Shown one piece after another: positions 9,315 through 15,114 of a stretch of 30,793 nt of DNA. A program made the translations under genes and the position numbers. Within the stretch, counting starts at the first letter, position 1. The number at the start of each line of letters is the position of its first letter. The notes under the pieces are model-generated. The model did no database searches and had not been told where the DNA came from. It was given only the letters and a program-made list of their open reading frames with translations. Source of the stretch: a virus; IMG/VR virus record IMGVR_UViG_3300035698_005145, positions 1-30,793 of that record; one strand, 5' to 3'.

Positions 9315-9546
9315 CATCAGTGCCATTCTCGGGATACTACATCAAGGTCTTGCGATAGTTCGTAATGCTACAGACCCAGATAAGAAGGATAAGAACTTCA
9401 ATGTGGGTCTGAAGAAGAATTGGAAGAAGGCTTTGGATGTAGCAGAGGACATCTGTGAACTGATTGATGAACATCAGAACGCATTGCCTGAGAAGGTAAA
9501 AAGAAAATATAAAAAACTCAAGAGTAAGTTCAATGATTTGGACTAA
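9307..9546 (+). CDS. Small basic protein of unknown function
   Basis: 79 residues, overlapping the holin candidate by 8 bases. A short hydrophobic N-terminus (ISAILGILHQGLAIV) is followed by a Lys-rich helical body. It could be a holin partner or spanin-like accessory, but it has no lipobox, clear signal peptide or full transmembrane helix. It is the last gene before a strong terminator, so it closes the tail/lysis transcript. Confidence 0.5.
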   Translation: MFSISAILGILHQGLAIVRNATDPDKKDKNFNVGLKKNWKKALDVAEDICELIDEHQNALPEKVKRKYKKLKSKFNDLD

Positions 9547-9574
9547 CGAATAAAAAGTTAAAACTTTTGCGAAT

Positions 9575-9615
9575 AACGCTATCCCTCAATAAACATACGG
9601 GGTATAGCGTTTTTT
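9575..9615 (+). terminator. Rho-independent terminator after the tail module
   Basis: Stem AACGCTAT(A)CCC / GGGGTATAGCGTT with one bulge and a loop holding aaacatac, followed directly by a T6 tract. A diverged copy of the hairpin recurs at 11372-11408 with a compensatory base-pair change (C-G to T-A), though there the T tract is lost. Confidence 0.8.
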
Positions 9616-9659
9616 GTTAAAAGAATTCTTCCTTAGGTAGAATTATTTTAATTATTTTC

Positions 9660-9688
9660 TTGACGAAATCGGATTTATAACATATAAT
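9660..9688 (+). promoter_or_regulatory. Sigma70-type promoter TTGACG-N17-TATAAT
   Basis: -35 TTGACG at 9660-9665, exact 17-base spacer, -10 TATAAT at 9683-9688. It would start transcription near 9695, about 48 bases upstream of the gene at 9743. Confidence 0.85.
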
Positions 9689-9689
9689 T

Positions 9690-9707
9690 TATTTATAGAT
9701 ATAAATA
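9690..9707 (+). promoter_or_regulatory. Operator-like palindrome at the transcription start
   Basis: TATTTATA-GA-TATAAATA, two perfect 8-base arms around GA, overlapping the predicted start site. The identical palindrome occurs at 11487-11504 at the same distance from an identical -10 box, suggesting a shared regulator. Confidence 0.6.
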
Positions 9708-9742
9708 GAACTAATAAGTTATAACAAACAAGGGAGGCTGCG

Positions 9743-10282
9743 ATGAGAGAAGTAAAACTAAACGATAGGGAAAAGAAAGCGCTCAGGTTAGTAATTCAAA
9801 TGGCAGAGAAAGGTACGGGTGGGCAATTTACTTGGAGCGATGAAGTAGTATTAGAGTCATACAAGGTAGAGATGACAAAAGCTCAGATGAGTGGATACTT
9901 AGCGATGCTGCAGAGGAAAGGTCTTATAACAATCTATCCTAAGGATAAAAATAGTGATTCGCCAGGAGGTCAAATAGGCGTAGGTCGCTTAGGTGATATG
10001 GAAAACTTAGATTCAGTGAAGAAGTATTTATTTACTACTCATCGCAGTGGAGACATCACATGGGTGAACTCATACGAGGGGGAGAAAGAAATAGCACGAC
10101 TGGATGCGAGACAGGGGAACATAAACGTACTGGTAGAAAACTTTATGCAGATGAACATTGGAAGAGAGGGATGGAATGAGGTAGCGTTAAAGGAGAAGAT
10201 AGAAGAACTGAGGGAAAGCTATGCGGACGAGAAAAAATACACGGACATGAAACTTTCGAACATGGTGTTGATAAACTGCTAA
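9743..10282 (+). CDS. Possible winged-helix regulatory protein
   Basis: 179 residues with RBS aagggaggctgc before the ATG. Residues about 8-75 have the helix spacing and a TKAQMSGYLAMLQRKGLITIY segment resembling the recognition helix and wing of MarR-like winged helices (helix, turn, Leu-rich helix, beta hairpin). The C-terminal half is charged and helical. It is the first gene behind promoter copy 1, so it could regulate the duplicated cassette. No family was recognised; the DNA-binding role is inferred. Confidence 0.5.
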   Translation: MREVKLNDREKKALRLVIQMAEKGTGGQFTWSDEVVLESYKVEMTKAQMSGYLAMLQRKGLITIYPKDKNSDSPGGQIGVGRLGDMENLDSVKKYLFTTHRSGDITWVNSYEGEKEIARLDARQGNINVLVENFMQMNIGREGWNEVALKEKIEELRESYADEKKYTDMKLSNMVLINC

Positions 10283-10295
10283 GGAAAACTAAACT

Positions 10296-10317
10296 GTGGG
10301 GGTGTAATAGCCCCCAC
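10296..10317 (+). other. Perfect GC hairpin between two genes
   Basis: GTGGGGG - TGTAATAG - CCCCCAC, a 7-bp perfect stem with 8-base loop and no T tract after it. It lies between the gene at 9743 and the RBS of the DUF932 gene. It may be an mRNA stabiliser, processing site or partial attenuator. Confidence 0.55.
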
Positions 10318-10338
10318 GCTAACAAGGAGGGCTGCAAG

Positions 10339-11145
10339 ATGGTAACAATAAAAGATTTAGACTTTGGGGTAAAGAAGGAACAACTGAGATTCGACTCCGC
10401 TGGGGAGTCGTTCGATGTACCTAACAGAAAGGTAGTGCTGAGAGAGGACACGATGGAACCTCTCGGGATAGTGAGCGACAACTATAAGATAGTGCCTCAC
10501 AATAGAGTGGTTGAAGCGTTCGATGAAATGCCGAATCTCAAACAAGACCGTTTAAGCCTGTGTAAGAACGGTGCGATAATGTTCGCTGACTATACTATAC
10601 AAGAAGGTAACGAAACGTTGCTAGCAGAGGTTAGAAAGGGGGATACAGTTAGCTATCAGGTAAGGGCGTTCAATAGTTACAATATGGAGTTCGGTGTAGG
10701 ATTCGAAATCAGAGCATTGAGACTCGTATGCACAAATGGGTTAACAGTGCCCAGGGGAGTTGCAAGACTGTCATTCAAACACGTTGAGGGATTGAACATG
10801 AATACCTTAACTGAGATAATCTTCCAGAAGATGGAAGGTGCGAAAGAGGTAACTCAGATATGGAGGGAGTGGACAGAGAAAGCAGCAAAGGAAGATAAGG
10901 TGAAAGAGTTCTGTGAGAGTCTTGATACCTTAGGTGAAAAGACGAGGAACAAACTGTACGAAGCCTCGCTGAGGGAAAATGACAAGATGGGAATGTGGGG
11001 AGTCTTCAATGTGATGACTGCTTATACGACTCACGAGACTAAATCAAGACTGGCAGAGAATAGGGTACTTGCTCAGAGGAACAAAGAGACAGAGATACTT
11101 AACAGGTTCTACAAGTTCAACTGGGGCTTTGCAAAACAAGGATAA
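10339..11145 (+). CDS. DUF932 family phage/plasmid protein
   Basis: 268 residues. The N-terminal GIVSDNYKIVPHNRVVEAFDE and the middle FGVGFEIRALRLVCTNGLTV segment match the DUF932 (phage/plasmid-like TIGR03299) family, whose members carry the YKIVQN…AF and R.VCTNGL signatures. The molecular role of the family is not firmly known; members are common in phages and plasmids and are often highly expressed. It is the last gene of the transcript from promoter copy 1 and is followed by a strong terminator. Length is a little short of the usual 300-350 residues. Confidence 0.8.
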   Translation: MVTIKDLDFGVKKEQLRFDSAGESFDVPNRKVVLREDTMEPLGIVSDNYKIVPHNRVVEAFDEMPNLKQDRLSLCKNGAIMFADYTIQEGNETLLAEVRKGDTVSYQVRAFNSYNMEFGVGFEIRALRLVCTNGLTVPRGVARLSFKHVEGLNMNTLTEIIFQKMEGAKEVTQIWREWTEKAAKEDKVKEFCESLDTLGEKTRNKLYEASLRENDKMGMWGVFNVMTAYTTHETKSRLAENRVLAQRNKETEILNRFYKFNWGFAKQG

Positions 11146-11162
11146 CAAACAAAGAAACAGAG

Positions 11163-11194
11163 AAAGGGGGAGAATCGTTAATCTCTCCCTTTTT
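11163..11194 (+). terminator. Rho-independent terminator after DUF932 gene
   Basis: An 11-bp stem, AAAGGGGGAGA / TCTCTCCCTTT, with one G-T pair, an 8-base loop and a run of T ending at 11194. Confidence 0.85.
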
Positions 11195-11456
11195 CATGGA
11201 TATTAGGTACGGTAAATCCTTCGTATACAACCAGTTCGATAGTGGAGCAGCATATTAGTCACACCCTTTATTACAGTGTATTACGCACTACTACTTTATA
11301 ATAAATAATATTACTTCATGAAAAAACAAGAATTATTTTGGTACCGTAACAAAAGTAATAACTTTTCCAATAACGTTATAGTGCAACAAACATACGGGGT
11401 TTAACGTTCTGAGAAGGTAAACGTTTACCACTGAATAAAAATAACCAAAAAAAAAC

Positions 11457-11485
11457 TTGACGAAACTCGATTCATAACATATAAT
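11457..11485 (+). promoter_or_regulatory. Sigma70-type promoter TTGACG-N17-TATAAT, copy 2
   Basis: -35 TTGACG at 11457-11462, 17-base spacer, -10 TATAAT at 11480-11485; nearly identical to the promoter at 9660-9688. It drives the gene at 11536 and probably the genes after it. Confidence 0.85.
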
Positions 11486-11486
11486 T

Positions 11487-11504
11487 TATTTATAGATATA
11501 AATA
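11487..11504 (+). promoter_or_regulatory. Operator-like palindrome, copy 2
   Basis: TATTTATA-GA-TATAAATA at the predicted transcription start, identical to 9690-9707. Confidence 0.6.
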
Positions 11505-11535
11505 GTACTAATAAATAATAACAAGGGAGGCTGCA

Positions 11536-11994
11536 GTGAGAAAGGAACTAAGGGAAAAGATGGAGGGGTTGATAGAAGGTCAGCCAATGGAAGTAATACA
11601 GAGAGCAGTGATAGGTGTTGTAGTTGATATGAGACATGAGGGATTCGATTCAGAGGATGTTAAAGAGTTCGTGAGAGAGAACATAGAAGAGACGCTGACG
11701 GCAATGTATCAAACAGAAGAGGTCAAATGTGAGTACTGTGGTCATCGCCTCGAAGTTGTACGCACTGATGAACTTTGGGAATGTCCTGAGTGTAAGAAGA
11801 AAGAGGCGTTGCTGGTTCTTACAGGGCCTGCTGCAGACATTCATAATCCGAAGTCAGAGTATAATAAGGAACGAGCAGTAGAAGAGATGGATGAGAAAGA
11901 GATAGAGGATAGGATGCATGAAGAGCAGGCAGAGGTAGAAGGAATAGACTCACTTGAGGATAAAGAGAACAATGCCACTCGGGAGGAAAACTAA
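11536..11994 (+). CDS. Zinc-ribbon protein of unknown function
   Basis: 152 residues from a GTG start placed behind aagggaggctgca, the same leader as the gene at 9743. Residues 64-86 hold a classic zinc ribbon, CEYCGHRLEVV…WECPECKKK. The N-terminus is helical and the C-terminal third is very acidic (Glu/Asp-rich), as in proteins that compete for nucleic-acid binding surfaces. It is first in a transcript of small accessory genes. No family was recognised. Confidence 0.6.
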   Translation: MRKELREKMEGLIEGQPMEVIQRAVIGVVVDMRHEGFDSEDVKEFVRENIEETLTAMYQTEEVKCEYCGHRLEVVRTDELWECPECKKKEALLVLTGPAADIHNPKSEYNKERAVEEMDEKEIEDRMHEEQAEVEGIDSLEDKENNATREEN

Positions 11995-12416
11995 TGCAAC
12001 CATTTGACGAATATGGAATGGAGCTGTTAAGGAAGCACAACTGTACAGTACGAAGCACTAGGGACGACGCTTCAGGATGTGCATACATTGGTACCAGGGA
12101 GATAACTGTTCCAGCGTCTCTCGGTTATTTGGGGTTTGCAGTGTTCTGTCATGAGGCGGGACATATAGTGCTGGGCCATTGCGATAAGGCTGAGAGCGGC
12201 AAGTTAAGATGTGTAGAAGAGTATGAAGCTTGGACATTCGCTAGACAGTGTTACAGAGAGATAGGTATACCATGGAAGAAGAGAGTCCAGGACAGAATGG
12301 TATCCAGTTTAAGGTACTCAGTAAGAAAAGCCACGCGCAGAGGATTAAGAACTATTCCAGAGAAGTTAAGAGACGTGACAGGTTACTCAAACAAAGAACT
12401 CATAGGGAGGAAGTAA
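11994..12416 (+). CDS. ImmA/IrrE-like metalloprotease
   Basis: 140 residues overlapping the previous gene by one base (TAATG). FCHEAGHIVLGHC carries the HExxH zinc motif in the form typical of the ImmA/IrrE (DUF955) family, and the downstream VEEYEAWTFA supplies the third ligand Glu. ImmA cleaves the ICEBs1 repressor and IrrE/DdrO controls DNA-damage response, so a protease of a repressor is plausible. No obvious cI-like substrate is next to it; the palindromes upstream could belong to its target. The C-terminal half is basic. Confidence 0.7.
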   Translation: MQPFDEYGMELLRKHNCTVRSTRDDASGCAYIGTREITVPASLGYLGFAVFCHEAGHIVLGHCDKAESGKLRCVEEYEAWTFARQCYREIGIPWKKRVQDRMVSSLRYSVRKATRRGLRTIPEKLRDVTGYSNKELIGRK

Positions 12417-12565
12417 TGTTAGTAGACAAAAACGGACAGTTGTTGTTTCCATTCATGAAGGAACACACAGAGATAGTTTACGCAATGGGCAGGTCGTTTA
12501 AGATAGGAGCACGACCAGAAGGAATGACAGAGGCTGAATGGGTAAAGAAAACAGGGAGGTATTAA
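12416..12565 (+). CDS. Small protein of unknown function
   Basis: 49 residues. The ATG overlaps the TAA of the metalloprotease gene and follows agggaggaag. The same frame is open further upstream, but that part overlaps the protease gene and lacks an RBS, so the short form is preferred. It ends in a charged RPEGMTEAEWVKKTGRY. No family was recognised. Confidence 0.5.
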   Translation: MLVDKNGQLLFPFMKEHTEIVYAMGRSFKIGARPEGMTEAEWVKKTGRY

Positions 12566-12566
12566 G

Positions 12567-12908
12567 ATGGGGCTGCCAGACAACGTGCTACAGAGATGGA
12601 AAGATTCAGAGGACAGTTTTATGATAGCTTTAAGAGAAGGGTACATAAAAGACGGGTTACCTACTCAGGATGAAGCAGTACTAATGCTAGCGTATTTCCT
12701 ACGTTTCAGTATAGGATGTACAAAACTAGGTTGCAAAGAACTACCAGCGAAATACGAGAAAAGAGCAACACTGTACACAGTAGGATTGGAAGAGTTAGGG
12801 TTCAAAAGAGGATGGACAGGACTAGGAAAGAAAACGAGAGAACGTGGAGGACTTGAGACAATAATCGCAAGGGCATCAGGAGCAGTTGGAGTTAGCTACA
12901 CAGGGTAG
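12567..12908 (+). CDS. Hypothetical phage protein
   Basis: 113 residues behind an RBS agggaggtattaag. Two helical stretches (about 5-50) are followed by a basic, Gly-rich C-terminus (FKRGWTGLGKKTRERGG). Two Cys at about 51 and 56 are too few for a zinc site alone. It lies one base after the previous stop in a tightly coupled run. No family was recognised. Confidence 0.55.
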   Translation: MGLPDNVLQRWKDSEDSFMIALREGYIKDGLPTQDEAVLMLAYFLRFSIGCTKLGCKELPAKYEKRATLYTVGLEELGFKRGWTGLGKKTRERGGLETIIARASGAVGVSYTG

Positions 12909-12920
12909 CCTAAGTATCAC

Positions 12921-12942
12921 ACGTACAGTACGAACTGTGCGT
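12921..12942 (+). other. Hairpin between genes
   Basis: ACGTACAGT - ACGA - ACTGTGCGT forms a 9-bp stem with one G-T pair and a 4-base loop. No T tract follows, so it is not a clear terminator; it may be an mRNA end stabiliser before the secreted RlpA-like gene. Confidence 0.45.
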
Positions 12943-12975
12943 ATACGTTGGATTACTAACGAATAAGGAGGAGTA

Positions 12976-13392
12976 ATGAAGGTGTTAAGTCTCGTTTTAG
13001 TATTGGCATTCATATTTGCAAGCACCGCGGAAGCCTTTCCAGGCAGCGCAGCTATCAAAACAATCAACTCTGGAACGAGGACAGGGACCGCTTCTTATTA
13101 CACTTACGAGAGCTGTAAGAGGGAAGGTACCTCAGGAGTATGGACAGCATCAGGAGAACGTTACGACGAGAATGATATGACGTGTGCTATGAGAAGGAGA
13201 GATTGGGGAGGTGTGTATAAGGTAACAAATATAGACAATGGCAAGTCAGTCGTAGTAAGACACAACGATTTCGGACCGAATAAGAAACTTTACAACAAAG
13301 GTCGCATAGTTGATTTGTCGAAAGGAGCATTCGAAAAGATAGGAAATCTAAGAAAGGGCATACTTAGAGTAACCGTTGAGAAGGTCTCCTAA
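12976..13392 (+). CDS. Secreted RlpA-like double-psi beta-barrel protein, possible endolysin
   Basis: 138 residues with RBS aataaggaggagta. Residues 1-20 form a Sec signal peptide (hydrophobic core, cleavage after STAEA). The rest is an RlpA-like double-psi beta-barrel: TGTASYYTYESCKREG, WTASGERYDEN, TNIDNGKSVVVRHNDFGP and RIVDLSKGAF match the RlpA signature blocks, including the catalytic Asp/His region. RlpA proteins are lytic transglycosylases acting on naked glycan strands. In a phage lacking any other visible lysozyme here, export through Sec would make it a lysis enzyme candidate; it could instead act in superinfection or host wall remodelling. Confidence 0.8.
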   Translation: MKVLSLVLVLAFIFASTAEAFPGSAAIKTINSGTRTGTASYYTYESCKREGTSGVWTASGERYDENDMTCAMRRRDWGGVYKVTNIDNGKSVVVRHNDFGPNKKLYNKGRIVDLSKGAFEKIGNLRKGILRVTVEKVS

Positions 13393-13556
13393 TGCAGGGA
13401 GAGAGGCTTTTTCGGATATTTGGTACCATGGATGGAGTAAACGGGAAAACAGGGTATCCCCGCAGGACAGCAGACAGTTTACGTAAAGGTTTACTAAAGG
13501 TTGAGGGGGGTTGCGATGATACAAGCAGAAGTAATAATGAGGGAGTTCTTAAGTGA
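13392..13556 (+). CDS. Possible small coupled gene
   Basis: 54-codon frame whose ATG overlaps the stop of the RlpA-like gene (TAATG), with agaagg upstream. The product is basic (RRTADSLRKGLLKVEGG) and overlaps the next gene by 41 bases. Only the coupling and RBS support it; it may be non-coding. Confidence 0.3.
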   Translation: MQGERLFRIFGTMDGVNGKTGYPRRTADSLRKGLLKVEGGCDDTSRSNNEGVLK

Positions 13557-13794
13557 ATTAAGTGAGGGAAGAACAAGGGTTGAAGCACTCGTAGTAGTGG
13601 CCGACCATTACGAACAAGATACACTATCAATTGAGGGCGTTATAATAACAGAGGAGATACTACATGGAAGATTACAAACAGACAGAGGGGTTATTGACAC
13701 TGAAAGAAGCATCCGACTACCTAAAGATATCGGACCAGACTATTCGTACCCGAATGAAGGAAGGTCGACTCTCATGTGTCCGGGACGGGCGTAA
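13516..13794 (+). CDS. Small protein overlapping the HTH gene
   Basis: 92 residues from an ATG behind gaggggggttgcg. The N-terminal half is a well-behaved helical protein (EVIMREFLSELSEGRTRVEALVV is its core). The last 131 bases overlap, in another frame, the HTH gene at 13664, and there the sequence looks like a by-product of the HTH reading. So the N-terminal part may be real while the tail is unselected. Confidence 0.45.
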   Translation: MIQAEVIMREFLSELSEGRTRVEALVVVADHYEQDTLSIEGVIITEEILHGRLQTDRGVIDTERSIRLPKDIGPDYSYPNEGRSTLMCPGRA

Positions 13795-13864
13795 GATACT
13801 ATTTACCATCCCTCAGCTAGAAAACTATGTAAAGAGCAATACCCTGGAGGGAAACATTGAATAA
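13664..13864 (+). CDS. Excisionase-type helix-turn-helix DNA-binding protein
   Basis: 66 residues behind gaggagatactac. LLTLKEASDYLKISDQTIRT followed by EGRLSCVRDGRKILFTIPQL is a textbook MerR-like/excisionase family HTH (HTH_17): LT..EAA.YL.IS..T….G.L…..GR…i….L..Y. Such proteins act as recombination directionality factors or small repressors. No integrase is visible in the window, so a regulatory role is as likely; nearby palindromes at 13926-13947 are possible binding sites. Confidence 0.8.
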   Translation: MEDYKQTEGLLTLKEASDYLKISDQTIRTRMKEGRLSCVRDGRKILFTIPQLENYVKSNTLEGNIE

Positions 13865-14032
13865 AACCTCTCTCCATGAAACAACAGATAAGACAAGGGG
13901 ACGTTCTTTTTTTAAACCCCTGTCCTATCTATTTATAGAAATAGATATATATGATTATGATAGAAGCTGTTTATAGCTTCTATTTATATAAGAATATGAA
14001 TTGTTATACGTATATTATAATAGGGGGACGCA
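13865..14032 (+). promoter_or_regulatory. AT-rich intergenic region with three hairpins
   Basis: 168 bases without a gene. It contains GACA(A)GGGG/CCCCTGTC (13892-13924) with a T7 run in the loop, a perfect palindrome TATCTATTT-ATAG-AAATAGATA (13926-13947) and a perfect 8-bp hairpin ATAGAAGC/GCTTCTAT (13960-13983). The middle palindrome resembles those at the two duplicated promoters. A TATAAT word at 14016-14021 lacks a good -35. Confidence 0.5.
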
Positions 14033-14134
14033 GTGAAGAGTATTTGTGAAAGATGTGAATTAAAAGATACGTGCCCATTCTGTAGAGAGGATGAAGATTT
14101 TCAAGCTTGTATAGTATTCAGGGAGGGGAGATGA
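14033..14134 (+). CDS. Tiny zinc-binding protein
   Basis: 33 residues from a GTG behind tagggggacgca. Cysteines are arranged as C-x2-C…C-x2-C plus one more (CERC, CPFC), a plausible single zinc knuckle. The stop overlaps the next possible ATG. Too short for family recognition; RBS and Cys spacing are the evidence. Confidence 0.45.
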   Translation: MKSICERCELKDTCPFCREDEDFQACIVFREGR

Positions 14135-14160
14135 ATTTGACACAAACAAGGAGGTGCGTT

Positions 14161-14268
14161 ATGACTCGAAACGTACTCCGGGACAAGGCAGGGCAGACAG
14201 TCTTGTCCCTACAACTATTAAGGAGGAGAAATGAAACTACAAGAGAAGTTAGAGTATTTGAAAGATAA
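14161..14268 (+). CDS. Possible leader peptide gene with internal hairpin
   Basis: 35 codons behind an excellent site (aacaaggaggtgcgtt ATG), overlapping the start of the next gene by 38 bases. Within it, GGGACAAG (14180-14187) pairs perfectly with CTTGTCCC (14202-14209). The product is basic and unremarkable, so this may be a leader whose translation exposes the next gene's RBS. Weak evidence overall. Confidence 0.35.
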   Translation: MTRNVLRDKAGQTVLSLQLLRRRNETTREVRVFER

Positions 14269-14458
14269 TCATTTGTCTGAGTTTCTTAAAAAGAGACAAG
14301 AGACAGAAGATAGGGTGTCTCAAGGAAATGCTATGTTTTGTTTTTGTGGTAGATTGGCTACGGGGTTGCATGAGATGAGCTGTCGTACGTTTCGTAAGAA
14401 GGTTGATTCAGTAACCGTTAAATCATTAAGGCACCTATTGTTAAAGGAGGGGAAATAA
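14231..14458 (+). CDS. Small Cys/His protein of unknown function
   Basis: 75 residues behind aaggaggagaa. A helical N-terminus is followed by CFCGRLATGLHEMSC, a possible zinc site (C-x-C…H-x3-C). The stop overlaps the next ATG (TAATG). No family was recognised. Confidence 0.55.
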   Translation: MKLQEKLEYLKDNHLSEFLKKRQETEDRVSQGNAMFCFCGRLATGLHEMSCRTFRKKVDSVTVKSLRHLLLKEGK

Positions 14459-14652
14459 TGCACAGAACACAAATGTTAATCCCAGTATGGTTAGATGATT
14501 GGCTGAATGGGTTATGTGGAGAGGTTAGTAAAGGAGGAATGATTAGAGGGTTACTCTGTATAGGGTTGTTACATAGGAAGAAATATCATGACATGGAATG
14601 GGAAGACTTGGAATTTAAAGCAAGAAAACAACTAGGAAGGGAGGAGAAATGA
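14458..14652 (+). CDS. Small protein, possible ribbon-helix-helix
   Basis: 64 residues coupled to the genes on both sides (1- and 4-base overlaps). It begins with a short strand-like MLIPVWLDDWLNGLC and continues with helices around GGMIRGLLCIGLL, the order of a ribbon-helix-helix domain (strand, helix, G-x-S/T turn, helix). The resemblance is weak. Confidence 0.45.
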   Translation: MHRTQMLIPVWLDDWLNGLCGEVSKGGMIRGLLCIGLLHRKKYHDMEWEDLEFKARKQLGREEK

Positions 14653-15047
14653 TAGGCAAGAGTTGGAACTATCAGTTTAACGACAAACCAAGGTCATGTG
14701 GGATATGTTGCAAGACGTACAAACCACTTTCACCCAACTCGAGGTATTGTGGGGACAAGTGTAAGGCGGTTGCAAAAGAACGATGCAGAGCGAGAAGTAA
14801 GAAGAGAGTAGCGGCAATGATTATTATTTCGTTAATATGTAGTAGTGCATTTGCAGCAACAATAAAACACAACCCGTACTCTAACAAGTACGAGCTGGTA
14901 GACAATGATGCTACAATACAATATAATCAAATGAATGGGAAGTACGTTTATGCGAGTCCCGATAGTGCTCTTCAGCATAACCCATATAGTAATAAGTACG
15001 AACTGAGGAAACCCAACAAGAGCACGGGTTATAACAGACAAAAATAA
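14649..15047 (+). CDS. Zinc-finger / signal-peptide / YNP-repeat composite protein
   Basis: 132 residues overlapping the previous gene by 4 bases. Residues 17-38 hold a zinc motif (CGICCKTYKPL…YCGDKCK). At about 54-69 a Lys/Arg-rich segment runs into a hydrophobic stretch that looks like a signal peptide (AAMIIISLICSSAFA). Then come HNPYSNKYEL units (about 75 and 110) with a related QYNQMNGKYVYASPDS unit between, a repeat seen in small secreted bacterial proteins. An internal ATG at 14817 would yield a purely secreted 76-residue form. The composite may be a fusion of two genes or a dual-start gene. Confidence 0.6.
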   Translation: MIGKSWNYQFNDKPRSCGICCKTYKPLSPNSRYCGDKCKAVAKERCRARSKKRVAAMIIISLICSSAFAATIKHNPYSNKYELVDNDATIQYNQMNGKYVYASPDSALQHNPYSNKYELRKPNKSTGYNRQK

Positions 15048-15050
15048 ACA

Positions 15051-15079
15051 TTGATTTATTTTGAAAAGTATCATATAAT
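15051..15079 (+). promoter_or_regulatory. Sigma70-type promoter TTGATT-N17-TATAAT
   Basis: -35 TTGATT at 15051-15056, 17-base spacer, -10 TATAAT at 15074-15079, about 36 bases upstream of the GTG start at 15115. It is the likely promoter of the DNA-metabolism operon. Confidence 0.8.
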
Positions 15080-15114
15080 AAAAGAGTGTTACAAATTACA
15101 ATCTTAGGAGTGCT

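Larger units (their letters stand above)
9547..9742 (+). repeat. Regulatory cassette, copy 1 (pairs with about 11345-11535)
   Basis: 196 bases without a gene. In order it holds an AT-rich inverted repeat (AAAAGTT-AA-AACTTTT), the terminator hairpin, a consensus promoter, a palindrome at the start point and an RBS aagggaggctgc. The same order and much of the same sequence recur before the GTG at 11536, so this is an imperfect ~190-bp intergenic duplication. Confidence 0.75.
11195..11535 (+). repeat. Non-coding AT-rich region with regulatory cassette copy 2
   Basis: About 340 bases without a supportable gene. The first part (11195-11340) is AT-rich with near-palindromic GGTAC(G/C)GTAA words at about 11207 and 11341. 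From about 11345 it is a diverged copy of 9547-9742: inverted repeat AAAAGT-AATA-ACTTTT, hairpin AACGTTA/TAACGTT with the same acatacgggg loop segment, promoter, palindrome and RBS. The hairpin lacks the T tract of copy 1. Confidence 0.7.

Noticed and set aside
12248-12415. Long version of the small ORF ending at 12565
   Set aside because: The upstream part overlaps the metalloprotease gene in another frame and lacks an RBS; the coupled ATG at 12416 is better.
14016-14021. TATAAT word before the 33-residue zinc protein
   Set aside because: No adequate -35 at 16-18 bases, and the implied start site would cut off the RBS.
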